From G963662655 sp963666875 (GTDB lineage Bacteria > Cloacimonadota > Cloacimonadia > Cloacimonadales > JAIOQZ01): 64,000 nucleotides of DNA. A model generated the notes under the pieces. That model saw only the letters and a program-made list of their open reading frames with translations, ran no database searches and was not told the DNA's origin. Of the stretch, positions 26,618-36,100 are shown one piece after another. The stretch covers positions 1 to 64,000 of the forward strand of contig CAXXPU010000004.1 in the NCBI GenBank assembly GCA_963666875.2, read 5' to 3'. The position numbers were made by a program, and so were the translations under genes. Each line of letters starts with the position of its first letter. The first letter of the stretch is position 1.

Positions 26618-27279
26618 TGCATAATCAACTCGCCGAAGTAAAACAGGATCTGATCGACTGGTTTCAACGTATCTACGACCGCAGCCTGACCACCTCCTCC
26701 GGCGGCAACCTCAGCGTCCGGCTCGATGACTATGTCGTCTGTTCGCCCACCGGCAGGGACAAGGGTTCCCTCGCGCCTCGCGACCTCTGCGTCCTGCAGA
26801 TGAAGGAATGCGATTACTGTCTCCTCAACGACAACAAGCCCACCTGCGAGATCCAGATGCACCTGGAGATCTATCGCCGACGACCGGATATCAAGGCTAT
26901 TATCCACGCGCACCCTGTGTTTGCGTCGCTCTTCAGCGTGATCGATACAAAGCTCCGCAACGACCTCTTTTCCGAGACCTTCATCTTCATCCCGCGAATC
27001 GAATACGTGCCCTACCATCCGCCCGGAAGCCGGGAACTTTCGCTCGCCGTCGGCGACGCATCCGGGAAATCCAACGCACTCATCCTGCGTAACCACGGCG
27101 TCGTTCTGATGGGCGATTCACTCACCGCCTGCTTCAGAAACCTCGAGGTGATGGAACACTCCGCAAAATCGCAGTATCTCCTGCTCGGAAGACGAGATGT
27201 CAGGGGATTGAGCAAGGAGCAGATCGAGGAATTGGGCCGATTGTTTCACGTTTCTGAAAATAATATCGAATTACTTTGA
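26617..27279 (+). CDS. Class II aldolase / L-fuculose-phosphate aldolase family protein
   Basis: ATG 26617 overlaps the lipoprotein stop (TGATG); the frame stays open far upstream, but that part is a shadow of the lipoprotein gene. The 220-residue product has the family motifs: SSGGNLSVRL, SPTGRDKGSL, the zinc histidines in IHAHPVFASL, and the third in LRNHGVVLMG. The acid/base Glu is probably in CEIQMHLEIY. Family members cleave or dehydrate sugar phosphates (FucA, RhaD, MtnB). The exact substrate cannot be told. Confidence 0.85.
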   Translation: MHNQLAEVKQDLIDWFQRIYDRSLTTSSGGNLSVRLDDYVVCSPTGRDKGSLAPRDLCVLQMKECDYCLLNDNKPTCEIQMHLEIYRRRPDIKAIIHAHPVFASLFSVIDTKLRNDLFSETFIFIPRIEYVPYHPPGSRELSLAVGDASGKSNALILRNHGVVLMGDSLTACFRNLEVMEHSAKSQYLLLGRRDVRGLSKEQIEELGRLFHVSENNIELL

Positions 27280-27459
27280 CAAGAAAACCCGTATCTCGAA
27301 TTTTGTATCGAGCTTAAATCTGCAAACATCAATTAGTTGTTTGAAAATCAATTAACTGCATGTATTTTATAATTGTATTGCGATCTAAGCAAAATCTTTG
27401 TCCCTGAAATTATGTAAATTCATTCTCCATAATTTTCAAGGCAAACAAATGGAGAATCT
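27280..27459 (+). promoter_or_regulatory. A+T-rich leader of the DEAD-box helicase gene
   Basis: A 180-base gap that is much richer in A+T than its surroundings, with two copies of ATCAATTA (27330 and 27347 region), stretches such as TATTTTATAATTGTATT near 27362-27378, and the ribosome binding site TGGAGAATCT before ATG 27460. It probably contains the promoter and a long 5' leader. Cold-shock-type control, as for csdA in other bacteria, is only a guess. Confidence 0.4.
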
Positions 27460-29058
27460 ATGAATAAAGAGATGAATTTCAATGAGTTGGGGCTTTCCGA
27501 AAGTGCCCTGAGTGCGATCACCGCGAAAGGTTTCGAAGAACCTACCGAAATCCAGTCACTCACCATTCCCGTCATGCTTCAAGAAGAATGCAACATCATC
27601 GCCCAGGCACAGACTGGAACCGGCAAGACCGCCGCGTTCGGGCTGCCGCTGCTGGATATGATCGATCCCGAGTCCGAAGACGTATGCGCATTGATCCTCG
27701 TTCCGACGCGCGAACTGGCGATCCAGGTATCGGAAGAGATCCACTCGCTCAGAGGAAAGAAGAGCATCCGCACTGTCCCCATCTACGGCGGACAATCGAT
27801 CGAACAGCAGTTCAGGCGCTTGAAGAAGAGCGTACAGATCATCGTGGGAACGCCTGGCCGCATCATCGACCACATCCGGCGCAGGACGCTGGATTTCAGC
27901 AAGATTGACTACCTAATCCTGGACGAGGCGGACGAGATGCTGAACATGGGCTTCATCGACGACATGGAAGAGATCATGAAGCACACCAACGATACCAAGC
28001 GCACCCTGCTCTTCTCCGCCACGATGCCGGAGAAGATCAAGAAGCTGGCACATCAATACATGGAAGGCTATAAACTTCTCTCCGTCGAGAAAGAACAACT
28101 TACCACCAATCTCACGGAACAGATTTATTTCGAGGTGAAGGCATCTGACAAACTTGAAGCCCTATGCCGCATCATCGATTTTGAAGATGACTTCTACGGT
28201 CTTGTTTTTTGCCGTACGAAAAACGATGTCGATACTCTCGTGAATCAGCTTCTCGACCGTGGCTACGATGCCGAGGCCATTCATGGTGACATCCATCAGG
28301 GCAGAAGAGAACGAACACTCAACAAGTTCAAGGAAATGAAGATCAACATCCTCGTCGCGACTGATGTCGCTGCCCGAGGCATCGATGTAAGTAATTTGAC
28401 CCACGTGATCAATTACTCGCTTCCACACGACGCTGAAGCGTATGTTCACCGGATCGGGAGAACCGGTAGAGCAGGTAATGAAGGTACGGCAATTACATTC
28501 ATCACGTCCAGTGAGTACAAACGCCTTATCTATATCCAGAAATTCGCCAACACGGACATCAAGAAATCGACGATCCCGGATGTGGATGAGATCATTCAAG
28601 CCAAGAAGCAGAAAATCGCGAACGATTTACAAGCGATCATGAGCGACAAGATTGAAGACAAGTATTTCAACTGGGCAAAAGGACTTATCGAAACCAACAA
28701 CCCGACTACGGTACTGGCTTCCATCCTGAACTACTGCTTCGAAGACGAAATCAATCCCGACGTTTACGGTACCATTCAGCCCGTCTATTCGAAGGAAGAG
28801 AATCTGGACAAACAGGGCATCACGCGTCTTTTCGTAGCTCGCGGCAAGCGTGACGGCATCAACGAACGATCCCTGGTCGATATGATCATGAGTCGTGTAG
28901 CACTCAAGAAAAGACAGATCAAGGATGTGCAGGTGCTGGATAATTTCTCGTTCATCAATGTCCCGTTCAGCAAAGCCGAAATGATTATCCAATCCTTCCA
29001 TGAGAAGGGAAGCAAACCGCTGATCACGTACTCCAAAGATCGGAAGAAAAAGAAATAG
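27460..29058 (+). CDS. deaD: DEAD-box RNA helicase, DeaD/CsdA type
   Basis: All helicase motifs are visible: the Q motif (GFEEPTEIQSLTIP), motif I (AQTGTGKT), Ia (PTRELA), GG, TPGR, motif II (DEAD), SAT, then domain 2 with ATDVAARGID and HRIGRTGRAG. After about residue 370 comes a helical linker and a C-terminal DbpA-like RNA-binding domain (ITRLFVARGKRDGI to FSFINVPFSKAEMII), with a Lys-rich end. Such proteins unwind rRNA in ribosome assembly or help mRNA turnover in the cold. The final lysine codons supply the T-tract of the opposite-strand terminator. Confidence 0.93.
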   Translation: MNKEMNFNELGLSESALSAITAKGFEEPTEIQSLTIPVMLQEECNIIAQAQTGTGKTAAFGLPLLDMIDPESEDVCALILVPTRELAIQVSEEIHSLRGKKSIRTVPIYGGQSIEQQFRRLKKSVQIIVGTPGRIIDHIRRRTLDFSKIDYLILDEADEMLNMGFIDDMEEIMKHTNDTKRTLLFSATMPEKIKKLAHQYMEGYKLLSVEKEQLTTNLTEQIYFEVKASDKLEALCRIIDFEDDFYGLVFCRTKNDVDTLVNQLLDRGYDAEAIHGDIHQGRRERTLNKFKEMKINILVATDVAARGIDVSNLTHVINYSLPHDAEAYVHRIGRTGRAGNEGTAITFITSSEYKRLIYIQKFANTDIKKSTIPDVDEIIQAKKQKIANDLQAIMSDKIEDKYFNWAKGLIETNNPTTVLASILNYCFEDEINPDVYGTIQPVYSKEENLDKQGITRLFVARGKRDGINERSLVDMIMSRVALKKRQIKDVQVLDNFSFINVPFSKAEMIIQSFHEKGSKPLITYSKDRKKKK

Positions 29059-29081
29059 CGCTCAGTTTTACCCCGAGCGCT
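29044..29081 (-). terminator. Intrinsic terminator of the first GLUG gene, overlapping the deaD end
   Basis: AGCGCTC (29057-29063) pairs perfectly with GAGCGCT (29075-29081). Read on the minus strand, the hairpin is followed by a T-rich tract that is the complement of the last lysine codons of deaD. It therefore fits termination of the minus-strand gene ending at 29103 rather than of deaD. Confidence 0.65.
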
Positions 29082-29102
29082 GATATGTGAGAAGATTGCT
29101 GT

Positions 29103-32100
29103 TTACGGCTGATCACTCACCACGACTTTGAAGAACCTGATCGTCGCGTCCGAAGGATCGACGGTTATACTGGTATCCTGCGACGTTTCGAGAAGCGTCG
29201 ATTCGTCGCATTCGAAGTCGGGTGTATCACCGGCGTAAACACGATACCAGACACCATTCCGCTCCGGATAGCTGTTGCCCAAGTAGCCGCCCTCCCTTAC
29301 TTCGTTCCACGACAACGTCGCGGATTCGGAGCGAGATCTGCCGGACAATTTTCGCGCGGATACGTTGCGGTTCGCGTTGAATGCCAGCGTCATGCCGGAT
29401 GTCGCGTAGGGCGCGATGTTATCGACCGAGTAGCCGGATTCCTCGTTCGACGCGAGAAAACCGGTCTCGAAATGGTAGTAAACCATGTAGGTTGACCGGT
29501 ATTCCTCCGGTGAGAGCGAAGCGCAGGAGTCGATCAGAGTCGGCGAGATGTAGGAGTATTGATTGTGCATCATGGCGGGGATCGTCGCGAGCCATGTCCA
29601 GTAGTCGTCCCGCTGATGCAGGATGATCGCCTGGCTGCCTTCCGGGGTGACAAACTGCTCGGGATCCTCGATCACGACTGCCGAACCAATTGCACGCGTA
29701 TCTTCCACCAGACGCCACACGGAGTAGAATCTGTTCGGGCTATAGGCAAAATCCTGGGACGACTTGTTCCACACCAGATCGATCTGATGCCCCTGGTCGC
29801 CCGGGACATCGTTTACACTCGTGATGACAGGCGGAATGGTATAGCTGGCGAAGCTCGGATACTCGTTGGCGAAAAGGATCCAGACATCCTCGGTTCCGTT
29901 TTGTATTTCGCCTACAAAGTCCCATCCGGCGTTCGTGTATGTTGTCATCGTCTTCATCTCGGCGGTCGTCTTTCCGGTTCCGCCAGCGCTGGTGCTTTGG
30001 CCCGTGGTTTGGGTGTCCCAGAACGACGCGCTGATGCACGAGCTGTTGTTCGATCCCAGCAATCCCCCGACATACGTGTCTCCGGTAACGCTTCCGACAC
30101 TGTAGCAATTCATTACCGTAGCGTTGGAAGAACAAGAACCGGCCAATCCGCCCACATAGCTATTGCCTGTCGCATTTCCGACAGAGTATGAATCAGTTAG
30201 GTGTGTGTAATCATCGACAAATCCAAACAGACCACCGACGTAAGAGCCGGTACCGTAAACATCTCCGACACTATAGCACTGCGTTACCGTTCCCGTTGCC
30301 TGTCCGGCGTTATAGCTTTTCCCGATCAGGCCTCCGACCAGATTCGCGCCAGAAACATCCGCCTCGCTATAGCAATCCGCTATGTTTCCGCCATGGCTGT
30401 GCAATCCGACCAAGCCGCCTGTTTTCCCGCCAATTACCTGATTAGACAACACTGTGCCATCAGTATGACAATTCGTAATTGAGCAAGAGAACGTGAGACC
30501 AACCAATCCGCCAATATCCTCTGCGCCAGTCACATTTCCGCTACTCGCGCAACCGGAAACAACCGTAGAATATGCGGCGGTACCGATAAGAGCACCTACA
30601 TGCACCGAGCCGCGTATCACTACATTGGTCAGGTTGACATCTGTGATTTCAGCACCGTCGGTATAGCCCCAAAGCCCTACGTTTTCCGTATCGCTCCGAT
30701 TGATGTAGAGTCCGCTGATCGTAAATCCCTGACCGTCATAGCTACCGAGGAACGCCTCCCCCTCTTTTCCGATCGGGATGAAACCATTGTCGCCGAACCA
30801 GTTTCGGGTTTCTCCGGCGTCGATGTCGGCAGTTTGCAGGAATTGCCTATACCAGGCATTCGTGTTTAGCGATATCCAGAAGAGATCGTCCAGACTGTCG
30901 ATCAGATAAGGATTTCCCTCAGTCCCATCACCTTCGGGTGCAGCGATTAATTCCGATGTGCCGCCCTGCCAGGCAAGGGTCGGGTAACCGTCGTTCATGG
31001 AGCTGTCCAGCACCCAGATATCATCAAAACCATTTTCAGTTTCACCCGGAAAATCCCAGCCACTCAAGATGTATATCATCAAAGTCTTCATCTCTGTAGA
31101 CGTCAGCCCTTTACCTCCGTGACTAGTGCTCTGGCCGGAAGTCTCTACATCCCAAAACGATGCGATCGTGTAGCCGTCAATTCGCAAATATCCGACCAGG
31201 CCTCCTTCATTATTACTACCGGACACATATCCCGTGCTATAGCAGCGATTGACAGTACCTCCAAGATCACTTACCAGACCACCTGCCCAATCTCCATCCG
31301 TATCGCCTGTGCTAAAACAATCGTACGCATTGCCCGATTCCAGATAACCAACCAGTCCTCCGGCATCCTCGCCACCGGTAACGTTACCGGTAGCGTATGA
31401 CTGGTTGATTGTCGAGTTCTCTACATGACCAGCCAGACCACCGACGTTGTCATCTCCCTCCACATGGCCCGTTGCGAAAGACAAGCTGATGGATGATGAT
31501 AGCAAGTCACCAACCAGGCCTCCAGTTTCTTCGTCACTTTCCACACGGCCCGTTGCGAATGATTGGATGATCGCTGAAGAGCTACAATAACCAATCAATC
31601 CACCGGCATCACTATCACCGAATGCACTTGCAGAGCTGGAGCAGAGCGTGATCGTTGAATGATAGGGGTATCCAATCAATCCCCCCGCATAACAGGCATT
31701 TACCGTTCCGCTGCTGTGACAGTTTGTCGCAGTTGAATAAAAGAATTTTCCAGCAAGTACACCGCCATCGGTGCTGGCTTCGACGTCGGCATTGGCTAAA
31801 GTCAGATTCTCGATTGTGGCATCATTCGTTTCACTGAAAAAACCGACTTCCGTTATTCCTGGATGAATGTAAAGTCCATCAATCACGTGTTCGTCACCAT
31901 CGTAGTAACCGGTGAAATTCGTCGTGCTATTTCCGATGTGCCAGAAACCGGCTCCATTGTTCCAATTCTGGGTATCATTGGCGTCGATATCGGCAGTTTG
32001 CAGAAAGTATTGGTCCCAGACCGATGGCGATGCAGAAAGCCATGCGAGATGATCCAGCGTCTCGATCAGATAGGGATCCGCTTCGGTCCCGCTTCCGACC

Positions 32101-33107
32101 GGTATGGACAACAACTCGGTATCGCCATCCTGCCATGAGAGATAAGGATATGAGTCGTTATAGTCGTTAAGGAGATCCATGTCCCATACATCGTCCGTGC
32201 CGTTTGCTATCTCGGACACAAAGTCCCAGCCTGCATCTATGTAGGTCATGCATTGTTTCATCCGGGCGGTCGTCTTGCCTTCGCCGCCAGCGCTGGTCGA
32301 TTGCCCGGAGGTCTCCGTGTTCCAGAAACTTGCCGTCACGGTAGTAGTTCCATCTACATAGCCGACCAGTCCGCCAACATCTTCAGTCGCCGACACGGAC
32401 GCGGTGCTATAGCAGTATTCAACCGACGAATCTTCCAGCGTTCCGACCAGGCCGCCGCATTTGTTATCGCAACTGACGCTTCCGAGCGCGTAGGAGTTTG
32501 AAATCACACTATTCTCGATCGCACCGCCGACAAGACCTCCGCAATGACTGCCGGAAGTATAGGAGCTGACATCCACCACCGATGCACAACAATCTACAAG
32601 CGTCCCGACGATTCTTCCCGCAACGCCTCCGCCTCCGTTTATCGTGCTGACCGTTCCGGACGAATAGCAATTGGCAATCGTGGCGTCGCTACACCAACCC
32701 GTGACTGCCCCGGTGCGATACCCACCCGTTATACTGCAATTCAACACTTGCAGATTCGTGACCTCACCTTCCATTACCCTCCCGAACAATCCATTCTCGT
32801 CCGTATCGGTTCTGTTGATGAACAGATTGTCGATGGAGTAGAACTGCCCGTCGTAGGTGCCGGTGAATGGCGTGGTTTCGTCACCGATTGGTAGAAAGCC
32901 AAGACTGTCGTTCCATGCCTGCGACTCACCCGCGTCGATATCGCATATCTGAATGAAGCACGAATCGGGGTAGTACGCAACATCCTGAAGATCGACCAGT
33001 GTGCTGACCTGATAAGGATCGTCTTTGGAACCGTCGCCACCCGCGAAGGCGAGGAGGTTTAACGATAAAGCGATGAAAAATAAGAATATCGGTGCGCGAT
33101 AATACAT
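29103..33107 (-). CDS. Secreted GLUG-motif repeat protein, three modules (1334 aa)
   Basis: ATG 33107 follows GAGGAG. A signal peptide (LFFIALSLNLLAFA) leads to GGDGSKDDPYQVST. The protein has three modules of about 340-385 residues starting near residues 23, 336 and 722. Each opens with G-GT--PYLI and FLQTADIDA, contains a run of GLUG-type repeats (GGLVG, NCYSSGTV), and closes with SFWDTETSGQSTSAGG-type and AGWDFVGE sequences. A tail of about 240 residues (from near 1092) has an Fn3-like domain (SATLSWNEV to VWYRVYAG) and ends FFKVVVSDQP. The fold is probably a right-handed beta-helix for surface adhesion. No type IX sorting signal is seen. Confidence 0.8.
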   Translation of the reverse strand: MYYRAPIFLFFIALSLNLLAFAGGDGSKDDPYQVSTLVDLQDVAYYPDSCFIQICDIDAGESQAWNDSLGFLPIGDETTPFTGTYDGQFYSIDNLFINRTDTDENGLFGRVMEGEVTNLQVLNCSITGGYRTGAVTGWCSDATIANCYSSGTVSTINGGGGVAGRIVGTLVDCCASVVDVSSYTSGSHCGGLVGGAIENSVISNSYALGSVSCDNKCGGLVGTLEDSSVEYCYSTASVSATEDVGGLVGYVDGTTTVTASFWNTETSGQSTSAGGEGKTTARMKQCMTYIDAGWDFVSEIANGTDDVWDMDLLNDYNDSYPYLSWQDGDTELLSIPVGSGTEADPYLIETLDHLAWLSASPSVWDQYFLQTADIDANDTQNWNNGAGFWHIGNSTTNFTGYYDGDEHVIDGLYIHPGITEVGFFSETNDATIENLTLANADVEASTDGGVLAGKFFYSTATNCHSSGTVNACYAGGLIGYPYHSTITLCSSSASAFGDSDAGGLIGYCSSSAIIQSFATGRVESDEETGGLVGDLLSSSISLSFATGHVEGDDNVGGLAGHVENSTINQSYATGNVTGGEDAGGLVGYLESGNAYDCFSTGDTDGDWAGGLVSDLGGTVNRCYSTGYVSGSNNEGGLVGYLRIDGYTIASFWDVETSGQSTSHGGKGLTSTEMKTLMIYILSGWDFPGETENGFDDIWVLDSSMNDGYPTLAWQGGTSELIAAPEGDGTEGNPYLIDSLDDLFWISLNTNAWYRQFLQTADIDAGETRNWFGDNGFIPIGKEGEAFLGSYDGQGFTISGLYINRSDTENVGLWGYTDGAEITDVNLTNVVIRGSVHVGALIGTAAYSTVVSGCASSGNVTGAEDIGGLVGLTFSCSITNCHTDGTVLSNQVIGGKTGGLVGLHSHGGNIADCYSEADVSGANLVGGLIGKSYNAGQATGTVTQCYSVGDVYGTGSYVGGLFGFVDDYTHLTDSYSVGNATGNSYVGGLAGSCSSNATVMNCYSVGSVTGDTYVGGLLGSNNSSCISASFWDTQTTGQSTSAGGTGKTTAEMKTMTTYTNAGWDFVGEIQNGTEDVWILFANEYPSFASYTIPPVITSVNDVPGDQGHQIDLVWNKSSQDFAYSPNRFYSVWRLVEDTRAIGSAVVIEDPEQFVTPEGSQAIILHQRDDYWTWLATIPAMMHNQYSYISPTLIDSCASLSPEEYRSTYMVYYHFETGFLASNEESGYSVDNIAPYATSGMTLAFNANRNVSARKLSGRSRSESATLSWNEVREGGYLGNSYPERNGVWYRVYAGDTPDFECDESTLLETSQDTSITVDPSDATIRFFKVVVSDQP

Positions 33108-33129
33108 AGATTCTCCTCTCATTCTTTGA

Positions 33130-36100
33130 TTATTGCTGATCACTCACTACGACTTTGTAGAATTTCATGGCTGAGTCCGTAGAGGTTGTTTCGTAGCTCG
33201 TGTTTTGTGTTGTTCCCAGCAGCGTGGTCGCGTCACAAACAAAATCGGGCGTATCGCCGGCATAAACGCGGTACCAGACACCGTTCAGCTCCGGATAACT
33301 GTTTCCGTTGTACCCGCCTTCGGTGACCGCGTTCCACGACAGCGTCGCGGAATCGGTGCGGCTTCCGCCGGATGATTTCCGTGCTGAGACAGCGCGGGAT
33401 ACGTTAAATGACAGCGTTACACCCGATGTGGCATACGGGGAAATATTATCGACAGAGTAGCCTGCTTCGGTAGTGGACTCGATATTGCCTCCGCTGAACT
33501 CGTACACGACCTTGAATGTCGCCAGATAATCCTCGAGTTCGAGCGTGGCGCTGGAATCGACGAGCGTCGCCGCGTTATACGTATATTCGGCGCTATCGTC
33601 CTGGATCGTCGCCAGAAGCTCCCATTGGTCGCTAACCATACGATACAGCTTGTAATAGGACTCGGGATCGTCGTGTGTGTCCGTTTTCGCTTCGTCCCAA
33701 CAAACCATGACCTGATGCCCCTGATCGTGCGGCATATCTTCGATCGAAGTGATAACCGGCGCTGATAGATCGTTGAATCCCGGGTAATTTCCAGCCGAAA
33801 TCAACCAGATATCCTCGGTTCCGTTTTCCGATTCGCCATAAAAATCCCAACCAGCGTCCGTGTAGGTGGTCATTGTCTTCATCTCGGCAGTAGATAATCC
33901 TGTTCCTGCGGGACTTGTGCTCTGCCCGGATGTCCCGGTATCCCAGAAACAGCCGACAACAGCATACTCTCCCGAGATATCGCCGATCAATCCACCCACA
34001 GGCGTCGTATCGGTCGTCACCGCACCTGTGCTGTAGCAGTACTGAACATCCGTGTCCTCCATGTCTCCGACCAATCCGCCACAATAATTACACGCTTCGA
34101 CAGATCCGTGTGCATAGCTATTACGAATCACACAGTCCTGTGAGGTAATTCCCACCAGACCACCGCAGTTTTTCCCAGTACTTGCATAGGAGCTTATGTC
34201 AACCGATGAACCGCACCGCTCGACCGTCGTCTCACGCATTCTTCCCACAATTCCGCCACCGCCGTTGTTCGTGCTAATGGTTCCGGACGATGTGCAGTTC
34301 ACGATCGTGGCGTCGTTACAGGAAGCGACGACAGCACCTGTCCGGTACTTGCCGGTTATATTGCAATTCAGCACATTGAGGTTCGAAATCGTACCGCCGG
34401 TAACCTGACCGAACAGCCCATTTTCGTTCGTCGAATCCCGATGTATGAATAGCCCGTCAATGCTGAATCCCTGACCGTCATATTCACCGGAAAACGCTGT
34501 ACTGGTGTTTCCGACGGGGCTGAAGCCCTTTCCGTTGTCCCAGTTCTCCGTATCGCCGGCGTCGATGTCGGCGATCTGCCGGAAGCACTTATCCCACTCG
34601 GAAGGGGACCTGCTCATCCACTGCAATTCGGCAGGCAAGCCGATCAGGTATGGGTCTTCCGTGGTTCCGCTACCCTGAACGACACACATCGATTGCCCAT
34701 CGCCATCCTGCCAGGAAAGATACGGGTAACCATCGCTGTACTCGTTGTATATATCCATATCCCAGTAGTCATCTGAGCCGTTATCCGATTCGGACACAAA
34801 GTCCCAGCCGGCATCGATATAGGTTGAAAGCGTCTTCATTTCGGCGGTGGTAAGCCCGACACCGCCTTCGCTGGTCGTTCGACCCGATGTCTCCATATCC
34901 CAGAAACAGGTTGGTAGAGACCTGCCCGTGTCGTTACTTCCCAAAAAGCCACCTTTTGTACCGCTGCTGGTGACTCGACCAATAGAGTAGCAATTCTTGA
35001 ATGTGCGATCGTATATGGTGTTTAGCCACCACGACGCAAAGCCGCCTGCAGACCAATCGCCATGGACCGTGGCATGATTGTAGCTATCAGATATGGAAGA
35101 ATTACTGACCTTACCAACGACACCACCCACCACACCAAATCCATCCGCGTGTCCGGAAGCGTAGCAACGATCCATTGTGGATGAATGAAAGTCCCCAGCG
35201 ATGATACCGACATCATAGTATCCATCGACATCCGCGTCGATTACACCCAGGTTGCGAATATGCGCTCCATTACAGAAAGAAAACAAGCCCAGGCCCCAGG
35301 TATCCGCGCTAACCATGTGAAGATTCCGGATTGTATGATTACCGCCGTCGTACGTACCGCTAAAAGCACTGCCTGATGAAATCCCGATCCGTGGCAGTCC
35401 ATTCCCCTGATACCAGTTCGCCGTATCGGTGGCATCGATATCGGCAGTTTGCCGATAGACTTTCGACCACATATTGTTGTTCACGGATATCCACCACAGA
35501 TCTGAAAGCTGTTCTATGAGGTATGGACTCGAACTCGTACCCGAACCCGAAGGCCCGGCAAAATAAGGTTCGCCTGTTTCCCAGCTTAGAACGAGGTATC
35601 CGCCGTTGCAGGAGCCATCCAGATCGATGTCCCACGTATCCGCGGTTCCGTTAATATTTTCCGACACTAAGTCCCAGCCGTGGGAATGATACATGTAGGG
35701 AGATTTCATCTCGGCAGTCGTTTTTCCTTCGCCCCCATGGCTTTCAGACTGCCCGGACGACTCTGTATCCCAAAACGAATCCGTGCAGACCGAAAGATCG
35801 TCCGTGGTGCCGATCATGCCGCCGTGAGAGTCTCCATTGCATTCAACGCTGCCCGTGCAGTAACAGTGAATCACATCCGTATCCATGATAGAGCCGATCA
35901 ATCCGCCTGCCTGATTGCTTTGCGTCACGTCTCCGGTGGCGTAGCAATCCTGTACCGTACTTCCGTATGTCAGACCGATCAGACCACCGCTACGTGCGCC
36001 CGTGCTCGTACCGGATACAGTCGCGGTACTGAAGCTATTGGAAAGGGTTCCGCCATAGATAAATCCGACCGAGCCGCCGATACAGTTCTCGCCCGTTGCG

